Shown: piece after piece, positions 62,770 to 64,000 of the stretch
Layout of the letters: each line of letters starts with the position of its first letter
Numbering within the stretch: position 1 is the stretch's first letter
Notes under the pieces: generated by a model
What the model was told of the DNA's origin: nothing
The model's input: only the letters and a program-made list of their open reading frames with translations
The model's database searches: none
Position numbers and translations under genes: made by a program
Source of the DNA: Microbacterium suaedae
Lineage (GTDB): Bacteria; Actinomycetota; Actinomycetes; Actinomycetales; Microbacteriaceae
Assembly (NCBI RefSeq): GCF_003254645.1
Contig: NZ_PNFD01000001.1
Coordinates: forward strand, 186,001-250,000
DNA length: 64,000 bases
Reading direction: 5' to 3'

Positions 62770-63474
62770 ATGGTCGGTGGCATCCACAGCGACGTGACGA
62801 GCGACCTGGGCGCGCGCATCGCGGCCGGTGAGATCCCCCCAGGCTCGGTCTTCACTCTGGCCCAGCTCGAGAGCGATTACGAGGCCTCCCGCACGGTCGT
62901 CCGCGAAGCCGTGCGGGTACTCGAGAGCCTCGGCCTCGTCGCATCACGCCGCCGCGTCGGCATCACGGTGCGCCCGCGCGATGCCTGGGACGCCTTCTCA
63001 CCTCAGCTCATCTCGTGGAATCTGCAGGGGCCTTTCCGGCAGCAGCAGCTCGAGGCATTGATGGAACTGCGCGTCGCGGTCGAGCCGACCGCCGCGCGGC
63101 TTGCGGCTCTCCGGGCGACACCGGCGCAGCGCGCCGAGCTACGACGGCTCGCCCGCCTCCTTCGCACGCTCGGCGATGAGGGGCGGGGCGCCTCCGACGA
63201 CTTCCTCGAGGTCGACGTCGCCTTCCACGATCTGCTGCTGGAGGCATCCGGCAATCCTCAGCTCATCGCACTGCGCGCGCCCGTGCGGGAGGTGCTCACG
63301 GGGCGGAGCCGCCTGGGCCTGACCCCCTCGGTTCCCGCGGCGGGCACGCTCGAGGAGCACGAATCGGTCGCGGCGGCGATCAGCGAGGGTGACGGCGAGA
63401 AGGCCGAAGAGCACTCCCGCACCCACATGCTCTCGGTCTGGTCTGAGGTCCAGGCCGACGACTCCCTCGCGTAG
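62770..63474 (+). CDS. GntR-family regulator, FadR subfamily
   Basis: A 234-residue regulator. The winged helix is at residues 5-72 with RIAAGEIPPGSVFTLAQLES, SRTVVREAVRVLESLGLV and RRRVGITVRPRD. The C-terminal FCD ligand domain has the metal-binding pattern DVAFHDLLLEASGNPQL near residue 150 and later HESVAAAI and EEHSRTHM. Divergent from the GntP operon, it most likely controls gluconate/idonate use, binding a sugar acid or its phosphate. It is followed by a long palindrome and the convergent rsmI gene. Confidence 0.93.
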   Translation: MVGGIHSDVTSDLGARIAAGEIPPGSVFTLAQLESDYEASRTVVREAVRVLESLGLVASRRRVGITVRPRDAWDAFSPQLISWNLQGPFRQQQLEALMELRVAVEPTAARLAALRATPAQRAELRRLARLLRTLGDEGRGASDDFLEVDVAFHDLLLEASGNPQLIALRAPVREVLTGRSRLGLTPSVPAAGTLEEHESVAAAISEGDGEKAEEHSRTHMLSVWSEVQADDSLA

Positions 63475-63481
63475 CGACATT

Positions 63482-63540
63482 TCCACAAGTCTTCGCCGAG
63501 TCCGCTGCGAATTGCAGCGGACTCGGCGAAGACTTGTGGA
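63482..63540. repeat. Long intergenic palindrome, family A (copy 2), bidirectional terminator
   Basis: A perfect 27-bp inverted repeat (63482-63508 and 63514-63540) with loop GAATT lies between the convergent regulator and rsmI genes. It begins eight bases after one stop and ends three bases before the other. It shares its sequence plan with the palindrome at 23815-23875; the differing positions in one arm are matched by complementary changes in the other. Confidence 0.9.
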
Positions 63541-63542
63541 CT

Positions 63543-64000
63543 TCAGCGGGCCGCGAGGGCCGCGTCGTAGAGAGTGCGGGCAGGGTGGCCCGTCGCCTGC
63601 GCGACCTCGCGGGTTGCGTCCTTGAGACGCGTTCCGCCCTCGACGAGCACCGCGACGCGGGCGAGCGCCTCGTCCAGCGGGACCTCGCGCGGGCTGGCGC
63701 CCGCGACGACGAGGACGACCTCGCCCCGCACACCGGCAGCCGCCCACTCCGCAAGCTCGTCGAGGGATCCGCGTACGACCTGCTCGTGCAGCTTCGTCAG
63801 CTCGCGTGCCACCGCCGCCCGGCGATCGCCGCCGAACGCGATCGCCATATCGGCGAGCGTCTGCGCCGTGCGCGTCGGCGCCTCGAAGAATACGAGCGTG
63901 CGGGGATCGTCCGCGACCGCGGCGAACGCCCGCGACCGCTCCCCGGGCTTGCGGGCGACGAAGCCCTCGAACGCGAAACGATCGGTCGGCAGCCCCGACA
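63543..64000 (-). CDS. rsmI: 16S rRNA 2'-O-ribose C1402 methyltransferase (5' truncated)
   Basis: C-terminal 151 codons of RsmI, which 2'-O-methylates C1402 in the decoding centre of 16S rRNA. At the window edge it reads SGLPTDRFAFEGFVARKPG, followed by FFEAPTRTAQTLADMA, FGGDRRAAVARELTKLHEQV and VRGSLDELAEWAAAG, all conserved in the family. The N-terminal SAM-binding half lies beyond the window. The extra C-terminal helical domain (ARTLYDAALAAR) is usual. The gene starts outside the window and ends three bases from a 27-bp palindrome. Confidence 0.93.
   Translation of the reverse strand, partial: SGLPTDRFAFEGFVARKPGERSRAFAAVADDPRTLVFFEAPTRTAQTLADMAIAFGGDRRAAVARELTKLHEQVVRGSLDELAEWAAAGVRGEVVLVVAGASPREVPLDEALARVAVLVEGGTRLKDATREVAQATGHPARTLYDAALAAR

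Overview
The window is a G+C-rich, densely packed chromosomal segment from an actinobacterium, most likely of the family Microbacteriaceae (Microbacterium-like). Evidence: actinobacterial gene families and order (eno-ftsB-DUF501, mazG and mfd, rsmA-ispE, tatD-metG), many GTG starts, frequent TANNNT boxes six bases before the start codon (leaderless genes), and an L25/Ctc, Prs and GlmU set in actinobacterial arrangement. No phage, transposase, integrase, rRNA or CRISPR array was seen.

The backbone, read right to left on the minus strand, is rsmI (partial), metG, tatD, rsmA, ispE, tRNA-Gln, glmU, prs, rplY, pth, mfd, mazG, eno, ftsB and DUF501. From memory of M. tuberculosis H37Rv this parallels Rv1003-Rv1025, except that the glmU-prs-rplY-pth block has the opposite orientation. 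Accessory genes fill the gaps.

1-5.1 kb: the end of a rhamnogalacturonan/pectin-fragment locus on the plus strand (two LplB/LplC-type permeases, a DUF1961/YesU-like protein and a large YetA/PcRGLX-like exo-lyase). 5-12.2 kb: pseudouridine synthase, AGCS symporter, quinone reductase with a divergent regulator, Fic protein, tRNA-Leu(UAA) and type II NADH dehydrogenase. 12.2-16 kb: membrane-anchored subtilase, DUF501, FtsB-like protein, enolase. 16-21.5 kb: SDR, nagA, two related DUF1648/PH-like membrane protein genes, one with a GntR-like partner, and an APC permease. 21.6-30.6 kb: hisS, mazG, nhaA, mfd, pth, rplY. 31-35.5 kb: gnd, a two-component system, a NUDIX protein.

35.5-37.5 kb is the most unusual part: a lone gene with an AbiEi-like N-terminus and a DUF559/Vsr-like nuclease C-terminus lies between two non-coding repeat fields that share a core motif; the same core recurs between hisS and mazG. 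37.5-42.5 kb: prs, glmU, tRNA-Gln, MarR and ABC-F. 42.5-47.7 kb: ECF42-type sigma factor with its DGPF partner, secreted esterase, a putative TetR-controlled pair. 47.7-57.8 kb: fused PxpB-PxpC with PxpA (5-oxoproline use), ispE, aldo/keto reductase, rsmA, tatD, metG, penicillin-binding lipoprotein. 57.9-63.5 kb: an L-idonate/gluconate operon (kinase, idonate 5-dehydrogenase, 5-ketogluconate reductase, GntP permease) with a divergent FadR-type regulator. Its product, 6-phosphogluconate, is the substrate of the gnd enzyme at 31 kb.

Several intergenic palindromes stand out. Two, 40 kb apart, share sequence and differ at paired positions, showing compensatory change. Two 94-bp copies of another stem-loop element flank the longer DUF1648 gene.
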